Of a stretch of DNA of 64,000 nucleotides, positions 17,828 through 26,295 are shown in pieces. The notes under the pieces are model-generated. The model worked only from the letters and a program-made list of their open reading frames with translations, was not told where the DNA came from and did no database searches. The position numbers were made by a program, and so were the translations under genes. The stretch comes from a virus: positions 1 to 64,000 of the IMG/VR virus record IMGVR_UViG_3300025574_000001; one strand, given 5' to 3'. Position 1 is the stretch's first letter, and every line of letters begins with the position of its first letter.

Positions 17828-18348
17828 TGTTGGTGATCTTAGAAGGGCCGGATGGGGCCGGGAAAACTACTCTCGCACAAAAGATTGCGTTCAGTGTTCA
17901 CGGTGTCACTGACATTCGGCATTGTAGTCAACTAAGACGTAACCCTATGGCTGAGTATGTCGAGGACTTACACATGTACGTTCCCGGCACCGGGATGAAT
18001 ATCGTTTACGACCGTCACTACTTAGGTGAACTTACCTATGGACCTTTGTACCGTGGCATATCACAAGTCAGCCCAAGTATTAAGACAGCGATTGAGTACC
18101 GATTAAACAAACTTGGTGCGCTTCTTGTTCATGTGACACACGATCTTCCAACGCTAATTGAACGATGTAAGGATAAGGGCGAAGATTTTTTGCAAGAAGG
18201 TGACATTTACTTTGTGCGTCAACAATTCATTGAAGAAGTTGCGGAGTCGGGAATTAGATTCAAGGCGGCTGTGACAGATGCAACAGGTCAAGACATCCTT
18301 GATATCATCTGGCTTGCACAAGAACTGGAAAAGAGAGTGAGTGAATGA
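17827..18348 (+). CDS. deoxynucleoside monophosphate (thymidylate-type) kinase
   Basis: 173 residues from ATG 17827, chosen because GAAGGAG (17813-17819) is eight bases upstream and ATG overlaps the HNH stop. LVILEGPDGAGKTTLAQKIA is the P-loop; IVYDRHYLGELTYG is the DR(H/Y) motif of thymidylate kinases. The C-terminal half carries the Arg-rich lid (HDLPTLIERCKDKGEDFLQ). It would phosphorylate dTMP to dTDP. If the next gene makes a modified dCMP, this enzyme could also accept it, as T4 gp1 does (inference). It overlaps the ThyA-family gene. Confidence 0.85.
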   Translation: MLVILEGPDGAGKTTLAQKIAFSVHGVTDIRHCSQLRRNPMAEYVEDLHMYVPGTGMNIVYDRHYLGELTYGPLYRGISQVSPSIKTAIEYRLNKLGALLVHVTHDLPTLIERCKDKGEDFLQEGDIYFVRQQFIEEVAESGIRFKAAVTDATGQDILDIIWLAQELEKRVSE

Positions 18349-19217
18349 TCGTAATCCCTAACATGCCTATTGGTTATCGCACAGTCATTGAACATGTCAT
18401 TGCACGCGGGCGTCCTGTTAGTCCTCGAGGAATGCCAACGTTGGAAGTTCCTGATGTTGTTGTGCGTCTTGACAATCCGTTCTTTGCTCTTGCACTCGGT
18501 TCAACACGGAAGATCAATCTGGCGATTGCGGCAGCGGAGACTGTGCAACTTATCGGTGGGTTTCTTGACCCACAACTTTTGACCAGTGTCTCTAAGAACT
18601 TTGAACAGTTCATGGATGATGGCACCTTTCACGGTGGTTATGGCGAACGCATCGGAGATCAGATGTTGCGTGCCGCACAAAAGTTAGTGACGGATCACAG
18701 CACGCGACAAGCCGTGATTCAACTCTGGGACAAGGACAAGGATAATGAAAGCGGATATCACGATTATCCTTGCACTCTTTCACTCGTCTTTCAAGTTCGT
18801 GATGATAAGTTAGAACTTCATACCACGATGCGTTCAAACGACGTGTGGCTTGGGTTTCCTTATGACGTGTTTCAATTCACCCAGTTGCAAATCACGATGG
18901 CACGTGTCTTGGGCTTTGGCATTGGTCCTTACTATCATCATGCTGTAAGTCTGCATCTCTATGATCGAAATCGTTTTGATGCGGAACACTTGCGCATGGT
19001 GCCAGTGACACTCATAGATAACCGTCCACTGGGTTTCGGCAATGTACACACTGACCGAAGTATGAATATCTTTGGTGTATTACAAAGAGCCAAAGATATT
19101 GGGACAGGTAATAAAAGTGAGGTCACAAAGCGTTCACCATCAGAAGAGTGGTACGTGAAGCAGTTGGCACCACACGTTGCACCACACACAAAAGACAAAG
19201 GGACGAGAAACAAATGA
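18345..19217 (+). CDS. ThyA-family enzyme with Asn-to-Asp change; candidate dCMP hydroxymethylase or methylase
   Basis: 290 residues, thymidylate synthase fold. Landmarks: GGYGERI (about 97-103), RQAVIQLWD with Arg121, active-site DYPCTLS with Cys143, RSNDVWLGFPYDVFQF (Arg163, Asp166), and LHLYDRN with His204 and Tyr206 for the dUMP ribose. The residue equal to E. coli ThyA Asn177, which reads the uracil ring, is Asp174 here (PYD in place of PFN). The histidine after the catalytic Cys is Thr. In the family, Asp at that place goes with dCMP as substrate (T4 dCMP hydroxymethylase). A separate ThyX at 39508 supports a role other than dTMP synthesis. Product (hydroxymethyl or methyl) cannot be told. 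It overlaps dCMP deaminase. Confidence 0.85.
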   Translation: MIVIPNMPIGYRTVIEHVIARGRPVSPRGMPTLEVPDVVVRLDNPFFALALGSTRKINLAIAAAETVQLIGGFLDPQLLTSVSKNFEQFMDDGTFHGGYGERIGDQMLRAAQKLVTDHSTRQAVIQLWDKDKDNESGYHDYPCTLSLVFQVRDDKLELHTTMRSNDVWLGFPYDVFQFTQLQITMARVLGFGIGPYYHHAVSLHLYDRNRFDAEHLRMVPVTLIDNRPLGFGNVHTDRSMNIFGVLQRAKDIGTGNKSEVTKRSPSEEWYVKQLAPHVAPHTKDKGTRNK

Positions 19218-19705
19218 CGGCAATAGGACGACGACAGAGTTGGGACAGGACGTGGATGGCCATGGCGTTTGTGATGGCACTTCGGTCAGATTGTACACGC
19301 TCACAAATAGGTGCAGTGATTGTGAATGATAAGAATCGAATCATCGCCACCGGATATAACGGTCCACCCGCGGTAAGTCCTGTCGATTACACATGTCATC
19401 TCTCATGTCCCAGGGCGAATGGTGATGTAGGAGATCAGTACGGGTTCACTTGCATTAGCATTCATGCCGAGGCCAACGCGCTTCTCTTCTGTGATCGGTC
19501 AACGATTGAAGGTGGTTCACTCTATGTGAACGCTGTGCCGTGTCCCGACTGCGCGAAGTTGATTGCGAACAGCGGACTCACGCACGTGTACTTTGTCGAT
19601 GATGGGAAACCAAATCGAATCCCACACACGGTTACAGAATACTTAGACCAACACGGTGTCCTAATGCTAGAGATGCAGATGCGTGATGAGTTTGCAGAAC
19701 GTTAA
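19214..19705 (+). CDS. dCMP deaminase (zinc-dependent)
   Basis: 163 residues from ATG 19214, which overlaps the ThyA-family stop. SIHAEANALLFC supplies zinc ligand His84 and catalytic Glu86; NAVPCPDCAKLI supplies Cys110 and Cys113. An extra cysteine pair (CHLSC at 61-65) is typical of phage and eukaryotic dCMP deaminases with a second zinc. It converts dCMP to dUMP, feeding ThyX. It overlaps the DNA polymerase start. Confidence 0.9.
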   Translation: MTAIGRRQSWDRTWMAMAFVMALRSDCTRSQIGAVIVNDKNRIIATGYNGPPAVSPVDYTCHLSCPRANGDVGDQYGFTCISIHAEANALLFCDRSTIEGGSLYVNAVPCPDCAKLIANSGLTHVYFVDDGKPNRIPHTVTEYLDQHGVLMLEMQMRDEFAER

Positions 19706-21464
19706 ACTCCATTACATCGAGTCGTTGCGTGATGCTGATGAATTCATGTTATGGCTAGGTAATCAGCGTTCCGTTCTTGCAGTTGACACAGAGACGACAG
19801 GTCTCAAGCCGCACAGAGATCACGTGCGCCTTGTGCAATTTGGCGATCACGATGAAGGGTGGACGTTTCGCTGGGATCGATGGGGCGGTGTCGTTAAAGA
19901 AGTGTTTGATAGGTATGAAGGTGATTACGTTTTTCACAACGGAAAATTCGACCTTGCGATGTTGAAGCAGTGGTGTGACGTTGTGATTCCTCCTTCACGT
20001 GTTCACGACACTGCAATCATGGCGCGACTACTTGACCCATGTGGGTTACGTGGTCTTAAGCCGGTGGCCACGATGTTAGTCGATAGGAATGCGGGTGTTG
20101 GTCAAGCGATGTTGGATAAGGCGATGCATGATGGTGGATGGGACTGGTCAACGATTCCGTATGACGTGCCAGCCTACACGATGTATGCCGCGATGGACTG
20201 TGTGCTGACTGTGCGTCTCTTTGAAATTCTCTACCCACAGATCTTGACGACTTGTCCGGTGGCATATGATTTGGAACGTGAGTTCGCTTCTGTGGCGCAA
20301 AAGATCGAGGCTCGAGGATCACAGGTTGACGCGGATTACACTAAGCAAGCATTTGAAAGTCTCACCACGTATATGACGACTGCGGAACAGTGGTGTGTTG
20401 ACAACTACAATGTGAAGCCAGGTTCTAATCAAGCAGTGGTACAAGCGCTTATGAATGATGGTGTATCGTTCATCAAGACAACAAAGGCCGGTGCCGTGTC
20501 GCTTGATGCTGATGTGTTAGAAGGAATTGATCATCCACTTGCAAAGACTGTCTTACAACGACGACAAACGCAAAAGGTAGCGAACACTTATCTCAAAAAC
20601 TTTTTGGAAATGTCCGATGATCAATACATCATTCGCCCAGGGATGGATGCACAAGGAACTGTGACAGGTCGAATGAGTATGGAGTTGCTTCAAACACTCC
20701 CACGTCGCAATGAAGACAACCCGTTAGCGGACATCGTGCGCAACTGCATTGTGCCGCGTGAAGGTAACGTCTTGCTCTTCAGTGACTTTTCCCAGGTGGA
20801 AATGCGTATATTGGCTCACCTCACTGGTGATCCCGGATTAGCAGAAGCATTCACCCAAGATGATTTTTTTCTTAGTGTTACTCGGGAAATTTTCAATGAC
20901 CAAACAATTACAAGAAAAGACCCGCGACGACAGACCACTAAGAATGGGCTCTATGCGTGGGCGTATGGTGCGGGTGCCGATAAGTTCGCGATGACTGCGG
21001 GTATTCCAAGAGAAGAAGGCGCTGTGTTCTTCAACACAATCAAGAATCGTTTCCCGATGATGGAAGGATTCAAGAAACAAGTCGAACGTGTAGCAACTGA
21101 ACGCGCACAACTGGAAGGTCGACCGTATGTCCTGTCGCCTTTCACACGTCAGCCCTACTATCCGCAACGTGAGGATAAGATTTACGCTTTGGTCAACTAC
21201 TTAATTCAAGGTAGTGCGGCATCGATCTTGAAGATGAAGGTTGTTGAACTTGACAACGCGGGTGTTGGCGATTACATCACACTCTTGATTCACGATGAAG
21301 TGATTGTGGATGCACCATTGAATATGAATCGTGAAATCGCTGGCACGATGCAAGCGATAATGAACGATGATCACATATTGTCGGTTCCTCTTATAGCGGA
21401 ACTTAGTGCGGGTTATCGGTGGGGTGAAAAGTTTGATTACCTGGGATCCTCGTTAGATGTCTAG
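19686..21464 (+). CDS. family A DNA polymerase with 3'-5' exonuclease domain
   Basis: About 592 residues; ATG 19686 (a GTG lies one codon earlier). Exonuclease: VLAVDTETTGL (ExoI), VFHNGKFDLAML (ExoII), AYTMYAAMDCVLTVRL (ExoIII). Polymerase: LLFSDFSQVEMRILAHLTGD (motif A), DPRRQTTKNGLYAWAYGAG (motif B), LLIHDEVIVDAP (motif C). No 5'-nuclease domain. In motif B the residue four after the conserved Lys is Tyr, as in T7 DNA polymerase, rather than the Phe of E. coli Pol I. It is the replicative polymerase of the phage. It is followed by an HNH gene that starts inside its last codons. Confidence 0.93.
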   Translation: MSLQNVKLHYIESLRDADEFMLWLGNQRSVLAVDTETTGLKPHRDHVRLVQFGDHDEGWTFRWDRWGGVVKEVFDRYEGDYVFHNGKFDLAMLKQWCDVVIPPSRVHDTAIMARLLDPCGLRGLKPVATMLVDRNAGVGQAMLDKAMHDGGWDWSTIPYDVPAYTMYAAMDCVLTVRLFEILYPQILTTCPVAYDLEREFASVAQKIEARGSQVDADYTKQAFESLTTYMTTAEQWCVDNYNVKPGSNQAVVQALMNDGVSFIKTTKAGAVSLDADVLEGIDHPLAKTVLQRRQTQKVANTYLKNFLEMSDDQYIIRPGMDAQGTVTGRMSMELLQTLPRRNEDNPLADIVRNCIVPREGNVLLFSDFSQVEMRILAHLTGDPGLAEAFTQDDFFLSVTREIFNDQTITRKDPRRQTTKNGLYAWAYGAGADKFAMTAGIPREEGAVFFNTIKNRFPMMEGFKKQVERVATERAQLEGRPYVLSPFTRQPYYPQREDKIYALVNYLIQGSAASILKMKVVELDNAGVGDYITLLIHDEVIVDAPLNMNREIAGTMQAIMNDDHILSVPLIAELSAGYRWGEKFDYLGSSLDV

Positions 21465-21816
21465 CGCACTGCACATACGATTGTTCTTTGCCCATAATGG
21501 TCTTGGACCATACGCTTGTTTCTTTTGTGGTGATGATGTCACACTAGAGAAAGTAACAATTCATCATAAGAATCACAATCATGATGACAACCGAAAATCA
21601 AACTTGAAAGCATCACACTCCGGTTGTCATAGTCGACATCATGCCACCGGGCGTGTTAAATCAGATGAAGAATGCGCAAAGATTTCAATAGCGCGTAAGG
21701 GTATGTTTGAACGTGGTGAACTTGTATCACCAACAAAAGGTGTAGGTCACACACCCGAAACTCGCGCAAAGATGAGTGCATCAATGATGGGAAACTTGAA
21801 TGGAAAACGAAGGTGA
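21457..21816 (+). CDS. HNH homing endonuclease
   Basis: 119 residues; ATG 21457 overlaps the polymerase end. The order FFAHNGLGPYACFFCGDD, HHKNHNHDDNRKSNLK, SGCHSRHH mirrors the protein at 435, so the two are paralogues. A C-terminal NUMOD3-like unit (TPETRAKMSASMMG) is present. It is inserted between DNA polymerase and a RuvC-like nuclease, a favoured site for homing genes. Confidence 0.87.
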   Translation: MSSALHIRLFFAHNGLGPYACFFCGDDVTLEKVTIHHKNHNHDDNRKSNLKASHSGCHSRHHATGRVKSDEECAKISIARKGMFERGELVSPTKGVGHTPETRAKMSASMMGNLNGKRR

Positions 21817-22238
21817 TTTTTATTGGCGTGGACCCGGGGAAAACTGTTGGTCTTGCCGTTTACGATACTGATGATGCAGAGTCAATGATGGGTACTCAAA
21901 TTTTATTTGATGATCTTGGCGATTGGCTAAATGTAAGTTTGGCAAATCTTAAAGGTCGTGATGTAACTGTCGCATGTGAGAGATACACAATTCGAAGTTT
22001 GAAAGTAGCGGCTGATGCGCACTGGGCAATAGAGATAATTGGAATCGTCAACTATTTGTGTAGGTGTTATTCAGTACCCGTGATAATGCAAATGCCTTCG
22101 GATGCAAAGAACTTTGCAACAGACTTAAAGTTAAGAAAAGCCAAGTGGTATATGCCAGGTAAGAATCATGCGAATGATGCGATGAGGCACATAGGATTAG
22201 CAATGGCCTCACTAAAAATTACACCACCGTGGTTCTAA
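21813..22238 (+). CDS. RuvC-like Holliday junction resolvase / RNase H-fold nuclease
   Basis: 141 residues from GTG 21813 (GTGA overlap). MIFIGVDPGKTVGLAVYD contains the first acidic residue, VACERYTI the second, and KNHANDAMRHIGLAM the C-terminal acidic/histidine motif of RuvC-like phage nucleases. It would resolve branched replication intermediates before packaging. Length is normal for phage RuvC. It lies between polymerase and helicase genes. Confidence 0.8.
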   Translation: MIFIGVDPGKTVGLAVYDTDDAESMMGTQILFDDLGDWLNVSLANLKGRDVTVACERYTIRSLKVAADAHWAIEIIGIVNYLCRCYSVPVIMQMPSDAKNFATDLKLRKAKWYMPGKNHANDAMRHIGLAMASLKITPPWF

Positions 22239-22281
22239 AAGTAGTATTGTAAACTTAGACGAAATTGATGAAGGATGATTG

Positions 22282-24141
22282 ATGGCACTTGCCGAACTTA
22301 GTGAAGACAGTGGACGGATCTTGGTGTCCACAACGTTCAGTGAGAAGGAATTGATTAAGATGGTGCCGGGTAGTGCGTGGAGAAACAATGCATGGACCGT
22401 CCCACTGTCTTGGGGTTCGTGTGTTGTCCTCCGTGGTATTTTTCATGAGCGACTTGAAGTTGGTCCACGCTTAACAGAGTGGGCGTGGCATGAACGCAAG
22501 GAACGTGTTGACCCAGCGAATGAAATTCGCACGGTGATTGCGTGGGCCAATGATGAAGTGATGGAGCCAGGTCTCTACCCATTCCAAGACGTGGGTGTTG
22601 AGTTTCTTTATCGCGCTAAGCGTGCACTCCTTGCTGATGAAATGGGAACAGGTAAGACGACACAAACCATCCGCGCAATTCGTCGTCTTGCTGATTGGGG
22701 TGAAGATCCGTTTCCCGTATGCGTCATCTGTCCTAATACTGTCAAACCCGGGTGGGAAACGGAATGGAACCGTGAAGCGCCTCGAGGTGACCCGGGTGTT
22801 GACGTATTCATTGTGCAAGGTTCGTTACCGAAACGACGTAAGATCTTCACTGATGTAACAAAGGCAATAAGTCTAGGACGTGATGTCGCGGTCGTTATCA
22901 ATATCGAAGGCGTGCGTGGGCATTCACGTCTTGCACCTTACGGAACTGTTCACTTAACTGATGCTGAAAAGGCGCTAAAGGAACTAAACGAAATCCCATT
23001 CAAGACCGTTGTTGTTGACGAGGCTCACAGGATGAAAGATCCCAAGTCAAAACAAACACGTGCATGCTGGGCAGTGCAACACGGGAAGGATGTAAAGTTT
23101 GCATTCGCGTTGACTGGCACACCCATTGCGAATCATCCTGGTGACATATGGTCAATCATGCATGGAATCGCACCACTTGATTACCCAGTGCGTGGGAAGT
23201 TCATCGACCGGTACTGTCAACAAGGTTACACTCCTTTTGGTGGATTGAATATCACGGGTGTGTTGCCAGCGACAAAGGAAGAGTTTGAAACTATCCTCAA
23301 CCCACGTATGCGGTCAATGCCAAAGGAACTTGTGTTGCCCTTCTTACCACCTAAGGTTCGACCAGACCCGCGCTATGTAGAGATGGGTGTGAAGCAAAAG
23401 AAGGCGTATCGACAGATGGAAGAAGACATGATGATCCGTCTTGAGGATGGGTCAACGATCTTCGCAACAAACTCACTTACACGTAACACACGCTTACTTC
23501 AATTCTCTTCTGCGTTCGCAACTGTTGATGAAGCGGGTGAAGTACACTTATCTGAACCGTCATCAAAGTTAGATGAACTTGACACGATCATTGATGAAAT
23601 GGATGGGCAACCACTAGTCGTTGTCGCTGAGAGTAAGCAACTCATTAACCTTGCCCAGGTGCGAATGGAAAAGCGTGGGATCACGTATCGCATGATCACA
23701 GGCGACATACCTGCCGGTCCTATCCGTGAACAAAACCGAATCGACTTTCAAGAAGGTAAGGCAAGAGTGATGTTGATGACAATTAAAGCGGGTGGTGTTG
23801 GGATTACACTTACACGTTCTGGTGTCATTGTCTTTTTGCAACGTTCGTGGTCATTCATCGAGAACCAACAGTGTGAAGACCGATTGCACCGCATTGGTTC
23901 AGAGATTCACGACAAGATTGTGATCATCGACATGATTGCATCCGACACAAAGGAAGAAGATCAGATTCCGCGTCTTCATGAAAAATTAGTCAGGTGGCAG
24001 GAGATCGTGCGACACCGTGAAACGTTACTGGCAAATGGTAACGTGGAAGCAGTCGCCGCACTTGACGCAGAAAGAGCAGCAATTGAATCGAGCCCACTGT
24101 GGGAAAACGATGAAGTGAGAGAAAGAGAGAATGATGAGTGA
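22282..24141 (+). CDS. SNF2-family DNA helicase/translocase
   Basis: About 619 residues, ATG 22282 (a TTG precedes it). Motif I ADEMGTGKTTQT (about 118-129), motif II VVVDEAHRMKD (about 243), motif III ALTGTPIANHPGDIW, motif V/VI IKAGGVGITLTRSGVIVFLQRSWSF and CEDRLHRIGS are classical SNF2 signatures. The N-terminal 100 residues (STTFSEKELIKMVPGSAWRNNAWTVPLSW) form a HARP/SMARCAL1-like entry domain. Probably replication-fork remodelling or the main phage helicase activity. It ends inside the start of the nuclease gene. Confidence 0.92.
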   Translation: MALAELSEDSGRILVSTTFSEKELIKMVPGSAWRNNAWTVPLSWGSCVVLRGIFHERLEVGPRLTEWAWHERKERVDPANEIRTVIAWANDEVMEPGLYPFQDVGVEFLYRAKRALLADEMGTGKTTQTIRAIRRLADWGEDPFPVCVICPNTVKPGWETEWNREAPRGDPGVDVFIVQGSLPKRRKIFTDVTKAISLGRDVAVVINIEGVRGHSRLAPYGTVHLTDAEKALKELNEIPFKTVVVDEAHRMKDPKSKQTRACWAVQHGKDVKFAFALTGTPIANHPGDIWSIMHGIAPLDYPVRGKFIDRYCQQGYTPFGGLNITGVLPATKEEFETILNPRMRSMPKELVLPFLPPKVRPDPRYVEMGVKQKKAYRQMEEDMMIRLEDGSTIFATNSLTRNTRLLQFSSAFATVDEAGEVHLSEPSSKLDELDTIIDEMDGQPLVVVAESKQLINLAQVRMEKRGITYRMITGDIPAGPIREQNRIDFQEGKARVMLMTIKAGGVGITLTRSGVIVFLQRSWSFIENQQCEDRLHRIGSEIHDKIVIIDMIASDTKEEDQIPRLHEKLVRWQEIVRHRETLLANGNVEAVAALDAERAAIESSPLWENDEVRERENDE

Positions 24142-25540
24142 TATAACAAAGGAAGTGATCGCGGCAGATAGGAAGGCGCGAAATCTTTCAAGAGCAAAGT
24201 ATGCCGCGGTCTTGGGTGTTACACAAACGCGTGTGTACAATCTGGAGATGAATGGAACGAAACCAACTGATGCTGAAGTGGCGATTCTTGAAGCATTGTT
24301 TGCAACACCAGTGGGTAGTGAAAAAGTCCCGGGTGTAAAGAAGGAACGTAAGAAGACTGTGAAGAAACCAACGTTCACGCCAACGCCACCACCAGCGTAT
24401 GAGCAAGACGCTGTGATCCTCGAGGATGATGACACCGATGAGGATGATGATTCGTTTGGTGTTGGTGACGAGGTGCAAGGTAGCATTTTCGATGAGATCC
24501 CGGATGATCAAGCGATTGCGGAATCACGAACACCTGTGATGATGCCGACTAAGTATGCATTCAAGCATGAAGGTTATCACGTGTCGAATTCTGAACTGCA
24601 AACCTTTAAGCGGTGTCATCGTAAATGGTGGCTTGCGTACTACCGTGAACTTCGTCTTAAGAGCCCAGAGGTGACAGGACCTCGTCAATTAGGAACACGT
24701 CTTCACCTTGCGTTGTCGGCGTTCTATTCAGTGGAACACATCGATGCAATGGAAGTTCTTGAGTCAACGATTACGTATGACCGCAAGATCTTAAGTGAAG
24801 GTACCGACATTGATGCGCTTGCGGATTTGGAAAAGGAAGCCGACCTTGCACGCATAATGTTGGAAGGTTATCTTGAGTGGGTTGCTGAGAACGGTGCTGA
24901 TGAAGGTCTTGAGATCATTGGTAATGAAGAGGTTGTGGAAGTTCCGTTCGGTACGATTCTTGGTGTTGTGATTGTGTTGGTTGGCAAAATGGACATTCGT
25001 TTACGTCGAATAGTTGACCGTGCGCGCTTGTTCCTCGACCACAAGAGTGTTCCTAACTTCGTCACACCACAAAAAACGTTGCACCTCGATGAACAGATGT
25101 TGATGTATCACCTACTTGAATATCTGACGTTCTTACAAGACGGTGTTCCCGCCAACGAAATCGAACAATCAGCGGGCGGCATTTACAACATGCTTCGCAA
25201 AGTGAAGCGAACTACGAATGCCACACCACCGTTTTATCAGCGTGTTGAAGTGCGACACAACATTCATGAACTCCGTTCATTCTACATACGTGTGTTTGGT
25301 GAAATCACAGCCATCATGGAACTTCGTGCTAAGTTGGATGCAGGTGAAGATCCCAGGCAGGTTGCGTATCCAACACCGACTAGTAACTGTTCATGGGATT
25401 GTGATTTCATTGCTGTGTGCCCAATGTTTGATGATGGGTCAGCGGCAGAGGAGATGCTTGCGGATGTATATGAGAAGCATGATCCACACGATCACTATTA
25501 TCCATATGGTGAATTTGAAGATGAAAGGAGTGGAGCATGA
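24131..25540 (+). CDS. RecB/Cas4-like PD-(D/E)XK nuclease with N-terminal HTH domain
   Basis: 469 residues (ATG 24131 or 24134). Residues 1-60 read as an XRE-type helix-turn-helix (AKYAAVLGVTQTRVYNLEMNGTKP). A Lys/Pro and Asp/Glu-rich linker follows (DDDTDEDDD). The nuclease part has SELQTFKRCHRKWWLAY, an active site with GKMDIRLRR and LFLDHKSV (D...D.K), and a C-terminal NCSWDCDFIAVCPMF. The cysteines at both ends match the iron-sulfur clamp of Cas4/AddB-type nucleases. Recombination or end-processing role beside Sak4-like ATPase and SSB. The HTH fusion is unusual. Confidence 0.85.
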   Translation: MMSDITKEVIAADRKARNLSRAKYAAVLGVTQTRVYNLEMNGTKPTDAEVAILEALFATPVGSEKVPGVKKERKKTVKKPTFTPTPPPAYEQDAVILEDDDTDEDDDSFGVGDEVQGSIFDEIPDDQAIAESRTPVMMPTKYAFKHEGYHVSNSELQTFKRCHRKWWLAYYRELRLKSPEVTGPRQLGTRLHLALSAFYSVEHIDAMEVLESTITYDRKILSEGTDIDALADLEKEADLARIMLEGYLEWVAENGADEGLEIIGNEEVVEVPFGTILGVVIVLVGKMDIRLRRIVDRARLFLDHKSVPNFVTPQKTLHLDEQMLMYHLLEYLTFLQDGVPANEIEQSAGGIYNMLRKVKRTTNATPPFYQRVEVRHNIHELRSFYIRVFGEITAIMELRAKLDAGEDPRQVAYPTPTSNCSWDCDFIAVCPMFDDGSAAEEMLADVYEKHDPHDHYYPYGEFEDERSGA

Positions 25541-26271
25541 TTGAAACCCTTTCGATTCTGATTCACGGATATTCAAAAGTTGGTAAGACAACACTCGCCG
25601 CGACTGCACCAGTGCCGATTCTTGCGCTTGATGCAGAAGGTGGTTGGAAGTTCTTACCTTATCGCATGGTGCAATGGGATCCAATTCAAGGACCACCGCC
25701 TTTGTATGATGGCACCTGGGACGTATGCCATGTGACCGTTCGTGATTGGGCAACAGTCGGGTACACGTTTCAATGGTTGCAGGCAGGACAACACAATTTC
25801 CGAAGTTTGGTTATTGACTCCATCACAGAGATTCAACGACGTCTTAAGGAGAATCTTGTTGGCACTGAAGCAATGCAACGAAATGACTGGGGTGTACTCT
25901 TAGCAAAAATGGATGGTGTCATTCGTGGATTCCGTGACCTTACACTTCACGCCACAAATCCAATTCAAGTTGCTGTGTTCGTTGCAGAGACACGTGAAAA
26001 CAGCAAAGGCAAGATGGTACCAAAGATGGAAGGACAAATTAGTACATCACTTCCGTATTGGACTGACCTTGTTGGATGGCTGTGGGTTCAAGATATCCCG
26101 GATGCAAACGGACAACCAAGTGGTGCGTTAGCGCGACGGTTATGGATAGCGCCTAATGAACAATTCGAAGCAGGTGAACGTGTGCAAGGACGACTGCCCG
26201 CAGTTGTTGACTACCCGAACATCACGAACATGCTTATCGCTGTATACCCGTCTTTACAACAACAAGTGTAG
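25537..26271 (+). CDS. Sak4-like RecA-fold ATPase
   Basis: 244 residues, ATGA overlap. LIHGYSKVGKTTLAATAP is the Walker A near the N-terminus; FRSLVIDSITEIQ is the Walker B strand; VAVFVAETRENSKGK and MEGQISTSLPYWTDLVGWLW are typical of phage AAA_24/Sak4 proteins. These assist single-strand annealing recombination together with an SSB, which is the next gene. No oligomer-specific features can be seen. Confidence 0.85.
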   Translation: MIETLSILIHGYSKVGKTTLAATAPVPILALDAEGGWKFLPYRMVQWDPIQGPPPLYDGTWDVCHVTVRDWATVGYTFQWLQAGQHNFRSLVIDSITEIQRRLKENLVGTEAMQRNDWGVLLAKMDGVIRGFRDLTLHATNPIQVAVFVAETRENSKGKMVPKMEGQISTSLPYWTDLVGWLWVQDIPDANGQPSGALARRLWIAPNEQFEAGERVQGRLPAVVDYPNITNMLIAVYPSLQQQV

Positions 26272-26295
26272 TAACTACAAAAAGAGAAAGAAGGA

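Noticed and set aside
18345-19217. Plain thymidylate synthase ThyA
   Set aside because: Kept only as an alternative: the Asp for Asn change and the presence of ThyX argue against it.
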